Source: an uncultured Vampirovibrio sp.
GTDB lineage: Bacteria > Cyanobacteriota > Vampirovibrionia > Gastranaerophilales > Gastranaerophilaceae
NCBI GenBank assembly: GCA_910577515.1
Contig: CAJTLW010000001.1
Location: forward strand, 248,001 to 312,000
DNA: 64,000 nucleotides
Reading direction: 5' to 3'
Shown: one piece after another, positions 43,911 to 52,911 of the stretch
Layout: every line of letters starts with the position of its first letter
How positions within the stretch are numbered: position 1 is the stretch's first letter
Position numbers and translations under genes: made by a program
The notes under the pieces: model-generated
The model's database searches: none
The model's input: the letters and a program-made list of their open reading frames with translations, nothing else
What the model was told of the DNA's origin: nothing

Positions 43911-44003
43911 GACTTTAAATTATTTTCTTTCCTACATTTAAAGGTGTTGATTTTATTTAAAAATCATTAAAATGTAAGTGGTTAGAATTTAGGAAATTTT
44001 ATA

Positions 44004-44528
44004 ATGTCGAACAGATTAAACGGAACAAGCTTATTTTTACAGGCAATAAACGGCCTTGTTGGAAACTATGCCCAGCTTATGACGGGTGTTTCCGGTAAAG
44101 GACTTACTTTGGAAAATATCACAAACCCATCTGAAGATGTGGATAAAAACCAGCTAAACTATACGTTTGTGAATTATTTAACAAATAATTTCGGTAAAAT
44201 CGACAAAGACGGGGATGGAATAATTTCAAAGGATGAGCTTCAAAACTATACAACAAATATGTCAAGAAACGGCTTAACTTATCAACAGCTTTGCGAGCTT
44301 TGCTATAATTCAAATTATTCAGGCACACTTTTAGAAACTGTTTTAAATAATTTCAGCGAAATTGACAAAAACGGGGACGGACGCGTTACAAATGAAGAAA
44401 TAGCGGCTTATGGCATTGAAAATGAAATTGAAGAAATGAAAGATAAATATCCAAAACACACTGTCAAAGGCATGAGTATTTTCTATGAAACATCAGCCGA
44501 TAAAGAGATAGAAACCGAAAAATCATAG
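44004..44528 (+). CDS. EF-hand calcium-binding protein
   Basis: The 174-residue protein carries two complete EF-hand loops: DKDGDGIISKDE (residues 67-78; ligands Asp67, 69, 71 and Glu78) and DKNGDGRVTNEE (121-132; Asp121, Asn123, Asp125, Glu132). The 45 residues before the first hand are helical and weakly hydrophobic (SLFLQAINGLVGNYAQLM). No signal peptide is seen. Bacterial EF-hand proteins serve as calcium buffers or sensors; the target here is unknown. Its last 6 bases overlap the convergent rsmD gene. Confidence 0.85.
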   Translation: MSNRLNGTSLFLQAINGLVGNYAQLMTGVSGKGLTLENITNPSEDVDKNQLNYTFVNYLTNNFGKIDKDGDGIISKDELQNYTTNMSRNGLTYQQLCELCYNSNYSGTLLETVLNNFSEIDKNGDGRVTNEEIAAYGIENEIEEMKDKYPKHTVKGMSIFYETSADKEIETEKS

Positions 44529-45074
44529 CGAATAAAAATCTATATTTGTTCTACCGTAAGTTTTTTGTTTAAAAGGCAGGATTTCATTTTGGGATTTTGC
44601 CTTTTTTGCATTTTCCGCCGCGCTTTTTTTATCATATTCAATAACCATAACACCATCATGCGTTAGTTTATCAAGGGCAGTTTTAATAACAGGTTCATAA
44701 TCAAATTCCCATGGGGGGTCTATATAAATTACATCAAATTTTTCAAGCTTTGGGGTGATTTTTAAAGCGTCGCCTTTGATTAATTTGATATCCGCATTAA
44801 ATGCTGCAAATGTTTTTTTGGCTGCACTAAAAGTTTTTAAGTCAAATTCTACTGCATTTATATTTTTAAAGCCTCTAGAATATGCTTCAAGAGCCATAAT
44901 ACCTGAGCCTGTAAACATATCAAGAAAAGAAAGGCTGGAAAAATCTCCAAAATGCGAGAATAAGATGTTAAAAACACTTTCGCGTACTTTTGAAAGTGTC
45001 GGGCGCACATTAGTTTTTTCACCTTTTGGGGTTTGGATTATTCTTCCTTTAAATTGCCCACCTGTCAAATGCAA
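44523..45074 (-). CDS. rsmD: 16S rRNA (guanine(966)-N(2))-methyltransferase RsmD
   Basis: A 183-residue Rossmann methyltransferase. It has the RsmD start HLTGGQFKGRIIQTPKG, RPTLSKVRESVFNIL, the SAM loop FLDMFTGSGIMALEA and the catalytic DPPW (usual form DPPY). It methylates G966 of 16S rRNA. The start is TTG 45074, supported by AAAGGAG eight bases upstream. Confidence 0.93.
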   Translation of the reverse strand: MHLTGGQFKGRIIQTPKGEKTNVRPTLSKVRESVFNILFSHFGDFSSLSFLDMFTGSGIMALEAYSRGFKNINAVEFDLKTFSAAKKTFAAFNADIKLIKGDALKITPKLEKFDVIYIDPPWEFDYEPVIKTALDKLTHDGVMVIEYDKKSAAENAKKAKSQNEILPFKQKTYGRTNIDFYSL

Positions 45075-45107
45075 AGTTTGCTCTCCTTTATTATTCTAGA
45101 TACTATC

Positions 45108-46493
45108 ATGAAAAAAATTGTTATTATAGGAGGGTGTGCCGCCGGCCCAAAAACGGCAGCAAAAGCAAAAAGGGTAAATCCTGAAAATAAAATTGAACTT
45201 TATACAATGGAGAATATGATTTCATATTCTGCTTGCGGTATGCCTTACTATATAAAGGGGGCAGTACCTTCATATCAAAATTTAATCATAAGAACACCTG
45301 AGGATTTTAAAAACCAGGGGATAGATGTATTTTTAAATCATAAATGTACACAAATTTTGCCGGACGAAAAAAGTGTTGTGTTTAACACTATAGAAAACGG
45401 GGTGGGCGAAACCAAAAAAGTAAATTATGATGAGCTTGTGTTATGTGTAGGCTCAAGACCTTATACTCCAAAAATTAAGAATATGAATCTTGAAAACATT
45501 TACCACCTTAAGGTTTTAGAGGATGGCATTAAAATTAAAGAGAAGATGGAAAAATCAAAGAGTGCAATAATTTTAGGCGGCGGATACATAGCAATTGAGA
45601 TTTTAGAAGCATTTATTAAAAACGGGCTAGATGTAACCGTGGTTGAGAGAAACCATGAAATAATGACTCAGTTTGACCCTGAAATTAGCACTCTTATTAA
45701 AGATTACATAGTAAAAAGAGATGGAAAACACGTAAATTTTGTAATGAATGATGAAATTATAGAATTTATCGGTACAAAAGAATTTACAGGAGCAGTAACA
45801 AGAAACGGAAAAATTTTACATGCTGATTTTTGCGTAGTAGCAGCAGGTGTTGTTCCAAATACAGAACTTGCAAGAGAAGCAGGTATAACAATAGGAATTA
45901 CTGGCGGCATAAGAGTAGACAACAGAATGAGAACAAATATAGAACATATCTGGGCAGCCGGCGATTGCACTGAAGAAACCTGTCTTATTACAAAAAAGCC
46001 TATGTATGCAGCACTTGGCACCATTGCAAATAAACAAGGAAGGATTGTAGGCATCAATTTAAACACTGACACAAACGGGGTTTACGAAGCGTTTGACGGG
46101 ATTTTAGGCTCTGCAGTTACAAGTTATTTCGATTTTTCAATGTCCACAACGGGACTAACAGAAAGCAAAGCTAAAATTTATGCGCAACATACAAATATTG
46201 AACCAATTGCAACAACAGTTACAAAACGTGATAAGCCAGGTTATATGCCAGATTCAAACAGTATAACAGTAAAGCTTGTTGCAGATAAAAGAACTGGCGA
46301 ACTTTTAGGAGCGCAGGCGGTTGGCGTTGGTGATGCTGATAAAAGAATTTACACAGTAACATCAGCACTTAGGGCAAATTTAACTGTACAGGAATTTTTA
46401 CACCTTGATTTGACTTATTCTCCTGCGTTTTCGTCCACAATCGACCCTCTTTTAACTGCAGCATATAAATTAAAAGATGAAATTGATAAATAA
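45108..46493 (+). CDS. CoA-disulfide reductase/NADH oxidase-like flavoprotein
   Basis: The 461-residue flavoprotein begins KKIVIIGGCAAGPKTAAKA (FAD-binding) and has the single redox Cys43 in ISYSACGMPYY, diagnostic of CoA-disulfide reductase, NADH oxidase and polysulfide reductase relatives. The NAD site is AIILGGGYIAIEILEAF; a second FAD motif is IWAAGDCTEE. No rhodanese domain is fused. I use ATG 45108 because homology begins there; the frame extends 25 residues upstream without support. No clear ribosome site is seen. The substrate cannot be decided. Confidence 0.85.
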   Translation: MKKIVIIGGCAAGPKTAAKAKRVNPENKIELYTMENMISYSACGMPYYIKGAVPSYQNLIIRTPEDFKNQGIDVFLNHKCTQILPDEKSVVFNTIENGVGETKKVNYDELVLCVGSRPYTPKIKNMNLENIYHLKVLEDGIKIKEKMEKSKSAIILGGGYIAIEILEAFIKNGLDVTVVERNHEIMTQFDPEISTLIKDYIVKRDGKHVNFVMNDEIIEFIGTKEFTGAVTRNGKILHADFCVVAAGVVPNTELAREAGITIGITGGIRVDNRMRTNIEHIWAAGDCTEETCLITKKPMYAALGTIANKQGRIVGINLNTDTNGVYEAFDGILGSAVTSYFDFSMSTTGLTESKAKIYAQHTNIEPIATTVTKRDKPGYMPDSNSITVKLVADKRTGELLGAQAVGVGDADKRIYTVTSALRANLTVQEFLHLDLTYSPAFSSTIDPLLTAAYKLKDEIDK

Positions 46494-46509
46494 AGTTTTA
46501 TAAAAGTTT

Positions 46510-47373
46510 TTAACCTGCATAATCAAAGGCAAGATCAAGAGTTGGAGCTTTTGCAACAATGGCACTGGTTGAAATAATGTCGGCACCTGTTTTTGCAAGC
46601 TCTTCCAGATTGGCTAAATTAACACTGCCGCTTATTTCTACAATAGCGCGTTTGTTAATCAAATCAACCGCTTCTTTTGCCATAGCAGGAGTCATATTAT
46701 CCAGCATAATAATATCTACACCTGCATTTAGACACTTTTTCACCTGCTCAATCGTGTCACATTCAACTTCTATCTTATGAGCGTGCGATATATTAGAACG
46801 CACTTTTTTTACAGCTTCTTCAATGGAGCCGCCCATAAGCGCAATATGATTATCTTTTAACATAACACAATCACAGAGATTAAACCTATGAAGGTATCCA
46901 CCCCCGACTTTTACTGCGTATTTTTCAAAAATTCTGAAATTCGGGGTATTTTTTCTTGTATCCACAACCTTTGCGCCGTAAGATTCCGCTATATCCTGAA
47001 ATTTTTTAGTGAAAGTTGCAATGCCGGACATTCTTTGAATATAGTTTAAAGAAAGCCTTTCGCCGGTTAAAATGTGTCTTGGAGAGCCTGTAATTTTTGC
47101 AACAGGTTCATTGGGAGTGATTTTATCCCCATCTTCTTTATAGAAATCAACTTTTACGCTGTCTTTAGCCAAAATTTCAAACACAAGACGAAATGGGTCA
47201 CACCCGCATAAAATACCTTCTTCCCTTGTTTTAAGAAGAATTTCAAATTTTTTATTTTTATCAATATCAGCCGTTATAAAATCAGTCGAAATATCGCCAT
47301 AACCTATATCTTCCTTTAGAGCTGACACTATATGGTCATAAATCATAAAATCATTTAATAAAAATTTTGCCAT
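46510..47373 (-). CDS. nadC: Nicotinate-nucleotide pyrophosphorylase (quinolinate phosphoribosyltransferase)
   Basis: A 287-residue enzyme converting quinolinate and PRPP to nicotinate mononucleotide. It has EDIGYGDISTDFI at the N-terminus, NYIQRMSGIATFTKKF, VVDTRKNTPNFR, and the barrel motifs IEVECDTIEQVKKC and IMLDNMTPAMAKEAV. It lies 13 bases after nadB. nadA is not in the window. Confidence 0.96.
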   Translation of the reverse strand: MAKFLLNDFMIYDHIVSALKEDIGYGDISTDFITADIDKNKKFEILLKTREEGILCGCDPFRLVFEILAKDSVKVDFYKEDGDKITPNEPVAKITGSPRHILTGERLSLNYIQRMSGIATFTKKFQDIAESYGAKVVDTRKNTPNFRIFEKYAVKVGGGYLHRFNLCDCVMLKDNHIALMGGSIEEAVKKVRSNISHAHKIEVECDTIEQVKKCLNAGVDIIMLDNMTPAMAKEAVDLINKRAIVEISGSVNLANLEELAKTGADIISTSAIVAKAPTLDLAFDYAG

Positions 47374-47386
47374 AATACTACTTTCT

Positions 47387-49009
47387 TTATATTAAAGTCC
47401 CATAAGTTGAAATATTTTTATCTTGCAAAGCAGCTTCGGGTAATTCCGGAGCATCTTCCCTAAAATGCGCACCAATTGAATTTTCACGATTTAGGGCAGC
47501 TTCCGCTATTAATTGCGCTGCAATTATTGAGTTTCTAAGCTCGTAGGCATCTTTTGTAGCGCAAACCCTTGAATTTCTTGAAATTAATTTTATATCTTCA
47601 ATGACACGAAGAGCATTTTTTAAGCCCGCTTCATTTCTTACAATCCCGGCATTTTGCCACATTGCTTTTTTGAGCATACGTCTTAAAATGCCGGTTTCCA
47701 ATATTTCATTTGCAAGTTCTGCATCGTAAGCTTCAAGGGTTGATTTGATTTTACCGTCAAAGCTTTTTGGAGCATCTAAATTTCTTTGCGAAAGGGTATC
47801 TGATAATTTATAAGCACAAACAACGCACTCTAAAAGCGAATTAGAAGCCAGCCTGTTTGCCCCATGTAGTCCTGTTCTTGAAACTTCGCCTATCGCATAA
47901 AGATTTTCAACAGTCGTTTCCATATTGGAATTAACCTTAACACCGCCCATAAAATAGTGTGCTGCAGGAGAAACCGGAATTAAACCCGAGCTTAAATCAA
48001 TATTTGCCTCATTGCATATATTCGTAATGGCTGGAAATCTTTCCTTAAAACGCTCTAAGCCAATCGGAGTTATATCAAGAAATATGTTTCTTGATTTATA
48101 TTTTTCCATCTCGCTAAAAATAGCGCGTGCAACAACATCCCTCGGGGCAAGTTCAGCCTTAGGGTGATACTTTTCCATAAAGCGCTCTTTATTTATATTT
48201 AAAAGCTTAGCACCTTCACCTCTTACAGCCTCTGAAACCAAAGGCATATTTTTAGGTTTCTCGCCTATAGAATTAATACTTAGAGCTGTAGGATGAAACT
48301 GAACAAATTCCATATCAACCACCTGCGCTCCTGCAAGGTGTGCAAGAGCGATGCCATCTGCTGTTGCAACATCCGGATTAGTTGTATGTTCGTATACCTG
48401 CCCGATACCGCCTGTTGCAAGAACAACAGCATTGGAATAAACAGCTTCATAAGTATCTAAAGTAGGGTTATATATCAAAACCCCGCGGCAAGCATTTTTG
48501 TTATCGCACAATAATTCTACTGCCATAGAATTTTCATAAACCTCAATCATGTCTGATTTTTTAACTAAACTTGCAAGTTTATCTTCTATAACCTTGCCAG
48601 TGTAATCACCGCCTGCATGAAGAATTCTTGGCATTGAATGTGCTGCTTCAAGTGTAAAAGACAGACTACCGTCTTCTTTTTTATCAAATTCTACTCCTAA
48701 ATCAATAAGGTCATTTATAACAAAGGAGGAATTTTCGGATATAAATTTTACAACATTAAAATCATTAAGTCCACAGCCCGCTTTAATTGTATCCATAATA
48801 TGGGATGTTACATTGTCATTTTTGTTAATTTCTGGCATAACAGAAACTATGCCGCCCTGCGCAAGGGCAGAGTTGCATTCGTTTAAACTTGATTTAGTAA
48901 TAACAAGAATACCGTCTTTGGTACGGCAATTTCTTTGTGCGCTAAGGGCTAAATACAAACCTGCGGCACCTGAACCTATTATTACAATTGAATATTTTGA
49001 ATGTTTCAT
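47387..49009 (-). CDS. nadB: L-aspartate oxidase
   Basis: A 540-residue flavoprotein oxidising aspartate to iminoaspartate for quinolinate synthesis. It begins SIVIIGSGAAGLYLALSAQ, with LAQGGIVSV, ATGGIGQVYEHTTNPDVATA, EFVQFHPTAL and VRGEGAKLLN, the NadB/SdhA-family motifs. Pairing with nadC confirms the assignment. A 29-base dyad overlies its likely promoter (separate entry). Confidence 0.95.
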   Translation of the reverse strand: MKHSKYSIVIIGSGAAGLYLALSAQRNCRTKDGILVITKSSLNECNSALAQGGIVSVMPEINKNDNVTSHIMDTIKAGCGLNDFNVVKFISENSSFVINDLIDLGVEFDKKEDGSLSFTLEAAHSMPRILHAGGDYTGKVIEDKLASLVKKSDMIEVYENSMAVELLCDNKNACRGVLIYNPTLDTYEAVYSNAVVLATGGIGQVYEHTTNPDVATADGIALAHLAGAQVVDMEFVQFHPTALSINSIGEKPKNMPLVSEAVRGEGAKLLNINKERFMEKYHPKAELAPRDVVARAIFSEMEKYKSRNIFLDITPIGLERFKERFPAITNICNEANIDLSSGLIPVSPAAHYFMGGVKVNSNMETTVENLYAIGEVSRTGLHGANRLASNSLLECVVCAYKLSDTLSQRNLDAPKSFDGKIKSTLEAYDAELANEILETGILRRMLKKAMWQNAGIVRNEAGLKNALRVIEDIKLISRNSRVCATKDAYELRNSIIAAQLIAEAALNRENSIGAHFREDAPELPEAALQDKNISTYGTLI

Positions 49010-49037
49010 TTTATTTTTTTTGTCGTATTTGCTTTAT

Positions 49038-49066
49038 TTAGTACAGCTTTTTAATTACCGTACCAA
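49038..49066 (-). promoter_or_regulatory. Dyad spanning the likely nadB promoter
   Basis: On the minus strand TTGGTACGG, 11 bases, CTGTACTAA form an inverted repeat with consensus half-site TTRGTACRG. TTGGTA (49066-49061) and TACTAA (49043-49038), separated by 17 bases, could be the -35 and -10, putting each half-site on a promoter element. The regulator, if any, is unknown. Confidence 0.35.
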
Positions 49067-49121
49067 TATAATTTTAATACAAAAAAGGGGTTTTACAATT
49101 TTTTGAAAGCAATTTTATATT

Positions 49122-49949
49122 TTATTCTGCTTTATTCACGCCATATCCAAACATTGCAAAATCATATTTTACAGGATCAGCGGGGTCAAACTCTTTTAAA
49201 ACATTTGTAAGTTCAACAACAGATTTAAAATCATTTTGCTTCCTTATTAATAAACCCTCTGAACGCGAAATATTGCCAACATGAACATCAAGGGGAATTA
49301 ATAACTCAGAAGGTTCTAAAAAGCTCCAAATACCAATATCTACAGGGGAATTTTTTCTTATCATCCACCTTAAAAACATGTTCATGCGTTTCATCGCACC
49401 TTTATTTTCAGGGTTTGAGAGCATGAATTTATAACCATCGCCGATATTTTCTGCATTATCATAAAAATAATTGCAAACATTTTGGAGCAGGTTAAAAACT
49501 TTATTCTGCCCTTTGTTTCCAACTGTTTGCATTGCTTTACCACTTCGGGCAAATAGTTCTTCAAGAGTCATTTTATCTTTCGCATAAAGCTTATTTAAAA
49601 CATCAAAGAATACTATTAAATCTGACGGTTTTATAAATCTGTAGTTAAAATCTTCATTATAAGCTTTTTTATCAAAATTTATAATAAATTCATAGGGTCG
49701 CATCTGCATAAAATTAAAAAGTTCAAAAAGTTTTTTAATAAACATTTCCCTTTTGCCAAAAGCATATAATGATGAAATAAAACCAGCTATTTCAATATCT
49801 TCAGGGCGGCTGTTTTTAAAAAGATGAACAAATTGAACAGGATCATCTTTTATGAAATCTGATGTTTCATGTTTTTTCCAAAGGGTGTCGAATTTTTCTT
49901 TTACGGAGGCTTTAACCTCAATATTTAAGGTTTTATCAAGTGTTGTCAT
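49122..49949 (-). CDS. TIGR02757 (DUF2400) family protein
   Basis: A 275-residue protein matching TIGR02757: DPVQFVHLFKNSRPEDIEIA, FISSLYAFGKREMFIKKL, MNMFLRWMIRKNSPVDIGIW and IPLDVHVGNISRSEGLL, with the final FDPADPVKYDFAMFGYGV. The fold resembles helix-hairpin-helix DNA glycosylases, but activity is unproven. It overlaps the tadA stop by 4 bases and ends a long operon. Confidence 0.88.
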   Translation of the reverse strand: MTTLDKTLNIEVKASVKEKFDTLWKKHETSDFIKDDPVQFVHLFKNSRPEDIEIAGFISSLYAFGKREMFIKKLFELFNFMQMRPYEFIINFDKKAYNEDFNYRFIKPSDLIVFFDVLNKLYAKDKMTLEELFARSGKAMQTVGNKGQNKVFNLLQNVCNYFYDNAENIGDGYKFMLSNPENKGAMKRMNMFLRWMIRKNSPVDIGIWSFLEPSELLIPLDVHVGNISRSEGLLIRKQNDFKSVVELTNVLKEFDPADPVKYDFAMFGYGVNKAE

Positions 49950-50386
49950 TTTCTTATACTTCTAAAATATTCTTTCAATAATTCTTCGCATTCTTCTTCC
50001 ATAATACCGCCAAAAACTTTTGTTTTAAAATTGCTATAGTTTAAAAGGTTTAAGGCTCCGCCAAATGCACCGTATTTTATATCAGAGGCCCCAAAATAAA
50101 CATTTTTAATATTTGAATTTAAAATTGCCCAGGCACACATTGGGCAAGGCTCAAGCGTTACATAAATATTGCAATCGGTAAGACGCCAATTATTCATTTT
50201 TTTTGCAGCTTCATTTAGTGCTAAAATTTCTGCATGGGCTGTCACTTGGCCTTTTGCTTCTTTTTTATTATATGAATATGAAACAATTTTGCCATCTTTT
50301 ACGACAATCGCACCAACGGGAACATCTGCCCCTGATTGTTTTGCAAGCTCCAAGCATTTTTGCATATAAAATTTTGTATCGCTCAT
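49946..50386 (-). CDS. tadA: tRNA-specific adenosine deaminase
   Basis: A 146-residue zinc deaminase that converts A34 to inosine in tRNA-Arg(ACG). The catalytic HAEILALNEA and zinc-binding EPCPMCAWAIL are intact, with DVPVGAIVVKDGKI and the TadA-type KYGAFGGALNLL. It lies between a histidine kinase gene and the TIGR02757 gene, overlapping the latter by 4 bases. Confidence 0.93.
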   Translation of the reverse strand: MSDTKFYMQKCLELAKQSGADVPVGAIVVKDGKIVSYSYNKKEAKGQVTAHAEILALNEAAKKMNNWRLTDCNIYVTLEPCPMCAWAILNSNIKNVYFGASDIKYGAFGGALNLLNYSNFKTKVFGGIMEEECEELLKEYFRSIRK

Positions 50387-50403
50387 AATATTTTAGCCCA
50401 TTT

Positions 50404-52182
50404 TTAAGAAAACAGGTCATTTACAGTATCAATTTTTTCTTTATTTAATTCCACGTCTTTTTGCGAAGCTAAAAGAATTCTTTCATCGTTTGGCAGAATA
50501 TTTTCAACCTCAGGCACAGTTTCATTTTTTGGCTTTTCATTATTAAACACTAAAACAACCTCAAAACCTTCTTCTGTGCTTGAAACATCTATTGAAATAT
50601 TCATAGCATCACAAAGGCCTTTAACAATATAAAGTCCTAGGCCCGTTCCTCTTGTTGTTCTTGTGAGTTCTGAATCAAGACGCACAAATTTATCAAAAAG
50701 CGTTTCAAGCTTATCTTCAGGAATAATGTCTGATTTGTTTAAAATTGAAAGGCAGGGTTTATTTTCAATATTTGCAGCAGAAACCATAATTGGCGCATTA
50801 TCTTTATTATATTTTACCGCATTATCCAATAAATTTATAAGAACTTGTATAAGCCTGTCTTTGTCAGCTTTCACAGGAAGCAAATCCGGAGCTGTATTTA
50901 TTTTAAATTTAGTATCGTTATAATTTGCATAGGCAACAGAAACTTCTAAAAGCTTTGTAAGGTCAAGTTCTGTCATATTTAACTGCAATCTAAAGCTTTC
51001 AATTTCAGGTATAACAAGTAAATCATCCACCATAGCAGAAAGCCTTTGAGCCTGTTGCTTTATAACTCTTAAACTTTTTTGTTTGGTAGCTTCATCTATC
51101 TTTATATCAGACCTTAAAAGGCGGCTTGAGTAGCCAATTATACTTGTTAAGGGCGTTCTAAATTCGTGACTTATAGCTGAAACAAGGCTTGACCTAAATT
51201 CATCAAGACGCTTTAATTCAAGGTTTTTTTCCGTAAGTTCTGCATAAGAATTTGCCACTTTTTTTGTCATATAGTTAAATTCTTTTTCAAGAAAAACAAT
51301 TTCATGCGGTGTAAAAACGCTTTTTAAAAGGCGGATTTTCCTATTGTAGCTGCCTTTTGAAATTGCAATTATCCCTTTAAACAATTGTCTTATATTTACA
51401 TATAGATAATATGTGTAAATTCCCGCAACGGCAAATATAAAAAGAGCAGCAAAAACAAGAGAAAGAATAATTCTGAGCCTTGGAACATCTATTGTTTTTT
51501 TGGTAACATTCGGAGTAGTTTTTACAACAATTGTCCAATTAGGGCTTTTCATTTGATAATATGCCAAAGGCTGGTTTTTAACCTTGGAAAAAAGAACAGG
51601 GGTAAGGTATTCCCTTTCTTTTGGAAGGTTTTCAACAATATTATTATAGCCTTTATTATCATGATCATTTGTTGCAATAATGTTTCCGGCATCATCTAAG
51701 ATATAAACATCATGTTTTATGTCTGTAAAATGATTATCGAGGGCATCTTGCAAAACTGCCATTTTTAAATCAGCACTTATAATATCATTATCATCGATGT
51801 TTGCATAAAGCCTTACAATAGATTTTTTTGCGTTAAAAACAGGTTCTCTTTTTGTTAAACTTTGCGCATCAAGAAACTGAAAATTATTAAATTTCCCATA
51901 TTTTTCTTTAACCTCAACAAGAAAATCATTTTTATCTTCTTCATAGTAAAAAAAACTTATAGCAGATGCTATTTGTTTCAATTCTTCATCTGCATATTTA
52001 AGATAATTTTGAACACTATCGCCAACAAAACCTGAAATCATTGTTGCGGAATATTTTAATTCTTTTCTAACCGATTGCTGAGAGATATTTGAAATAATTA
52101 AGCCAATTGTAATAAAAGGAATAAGTACTGCCAGGAATAAAACTATCGCTATTTGTTCTGCTATTTTTAACCTTTTCACCAT
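50404..52182 (-). CDS. Membrane sensor histidine kinase
   Basis: A 592-residue kinase with a membrane helix at about 11-31, an extracytoplasmic sensor region of about 200 residues (dCache/PAS-like: VYILDDAGNIIATNDHD), a second helix at about 237-262, a HAMP-like linker, a HisKA domain with His339 (SAISHEFRTPLTSIIG) and an ATPase domain (LINLLDNAVKYNKDNAP, GTGLGLYIVKGLC). The C-terminal 50 residues are an acidic extension. It pairs with the OmpR-type regulator 3 bases upstream. The signal is unknown. Confidence 0.93.
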   Translation of the reverse strand: MVKRLKIAEQIAIVLFLAVLIPFITIGLIISNISQQSVRKELKYSATMISGFVGDSVQNYLKYADEELKQIASAISFFYYEEDKNDFLVEVKEKYGKFNNFQFLDAQSLTKREPVFNAKKSIVRLYANIDDNDIISADLKMAVLQDALDNHFTDIKHDVYILDDAGNIIATNDHDNKGYNNIVENLPKEREYLTPVLFSKVKNQPLAYYQMKSPNWTIVVKTTPNVTKKTIDVPRLRIILSLVFAALFIFAVAGIYTYYLYVNIRQLFKGIIAISKGSYNRKIRLLKSVFTPHEIVFLEKEFNYMTKKVANSYAELTEKNLELKRLDEFRSSLVSAISHEFRTPLTSIIGYSSRLLRSDIKIDEATKQKSLRVIKQQAQRLSAMVDDLLVIPEIESFRLQLNMTELDLTKLLEVSVAYANYNDTKFKINTAPDLLPVKADKDRLIQVLINLLDNAVKYNKDNAPIMVSAANIENKPCLSILNKSDIIPEDKLETLFDKFVRLDSELTRTTRGTGLGLYIVKGLCDAMNISIDVSSTEEGFEVVLVFNNEKPKNETVPEVENILPNDERILLASQKDVELNKEKIDTVNDLFS

Positions 52183-52185
52183 TAA

Positions 52186-52902
52186 CTATTCCTCCAAAAC
52201 ACCAAAGGGCGTTAATTTATACCCAACATTTGTTACTGTATGCAAATATTTAGGGTTTCTCGTGTCAGTTTCGATTTTTTGCCTTAAACCGCCTACATGA
52301 ACTCTTACCATCCGCACATCTTCACTGCTATCATAACCCCAAACTTCATCAAGCAAGGTAGCAAGAGTTACAGCTTTATTCAAGTGCTGCAAAAGGCAGT
52401 ATAAAATTTCAAACTCTGTCGGTGTTAATTTCACCCTTTTATCAACAACAAGTGCCTCAAGAGAATCGGGCAAGATTTCAATATCGCCTGCCCTTAAAAC
52501 TTCTTTTGGATTTTGAACATCATTTTCATCGTTTCGTCTTAAAAGCGCCCTTATTCTAAGCAACACTTCCTGAATATCAAATGGTTTTACAAGATAATCA
52601 TCTGCACCTACATCAAAACCTTCTGTTTTATCTGAAATTGCGCCCTTTGCTGTAAGCATCAAAATTGGTACCTTGGGTTTTACAAGGCGAATATTTTTAC
52701 AGACGTCATATCCGTTCATTTTAGGCATCATAACATCAAGCAAAATCAGGTCATAATTATTTTGCACGGCTTTTTTAAGGCCTTCTTCACCATCTTGCGC
52801 CCAATCTACCATATAGCCTGATGATTTTATATCAAAGACAAGAAGTTCTCTGATATCTTTGTCGTCATCAACAATTAATAAACGTCTGTTTGTATCCGCC
52901 AT
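52186..52902 (-). CDS. OmpR-family response regulator
   Basis: A 238-residue regulator: receiver domain with the acidic pair in IVDDDKDI, phospho-acceptor Asp56 (LILLDVMMPKMNGYD) and KPFD, then a winged-helix DNA-binding domain with LTPTEFEILYCLLQH and GYDSSEDVRMVRVHVGGLRQ. It is encoded with its kinase, just after an SPFH gene, so envelope stress or membrane state is a reasonable guess for the signal. Confidence 0.95.
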   Translation of the reverse strand: MADTNRRLLIVDDDKDIRELLVFDIKSSGYMVDWAQDGEEGLKKAVQNNYDLILLDVMMPKMNGYDVCKNIRLVKPKVPILMLTAKGAISDKTEGFDVGADDYLVKPFDIQEVLLRIRALLRRNDENDVQNPKEVLRAGDIEILPDSLEALVVDKRVKLTPTEFEILYCLLQHLNKAVTLATLLDEVWGYDSSEDVRMVRVHVGGLRQKIETDTRNPKYLHTVTNVGYKLTPFGVLEE

Positions 52903-52911
52903 TTATTCTTC

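Noticed and set aside
45704..46072. Open frame of 122 codons on the minus strand
   Set aside because: It lies wholly inside the flavoprotein gene at 45108-46493, whose motifs are clear; no ribosome site and no recognisable domain.
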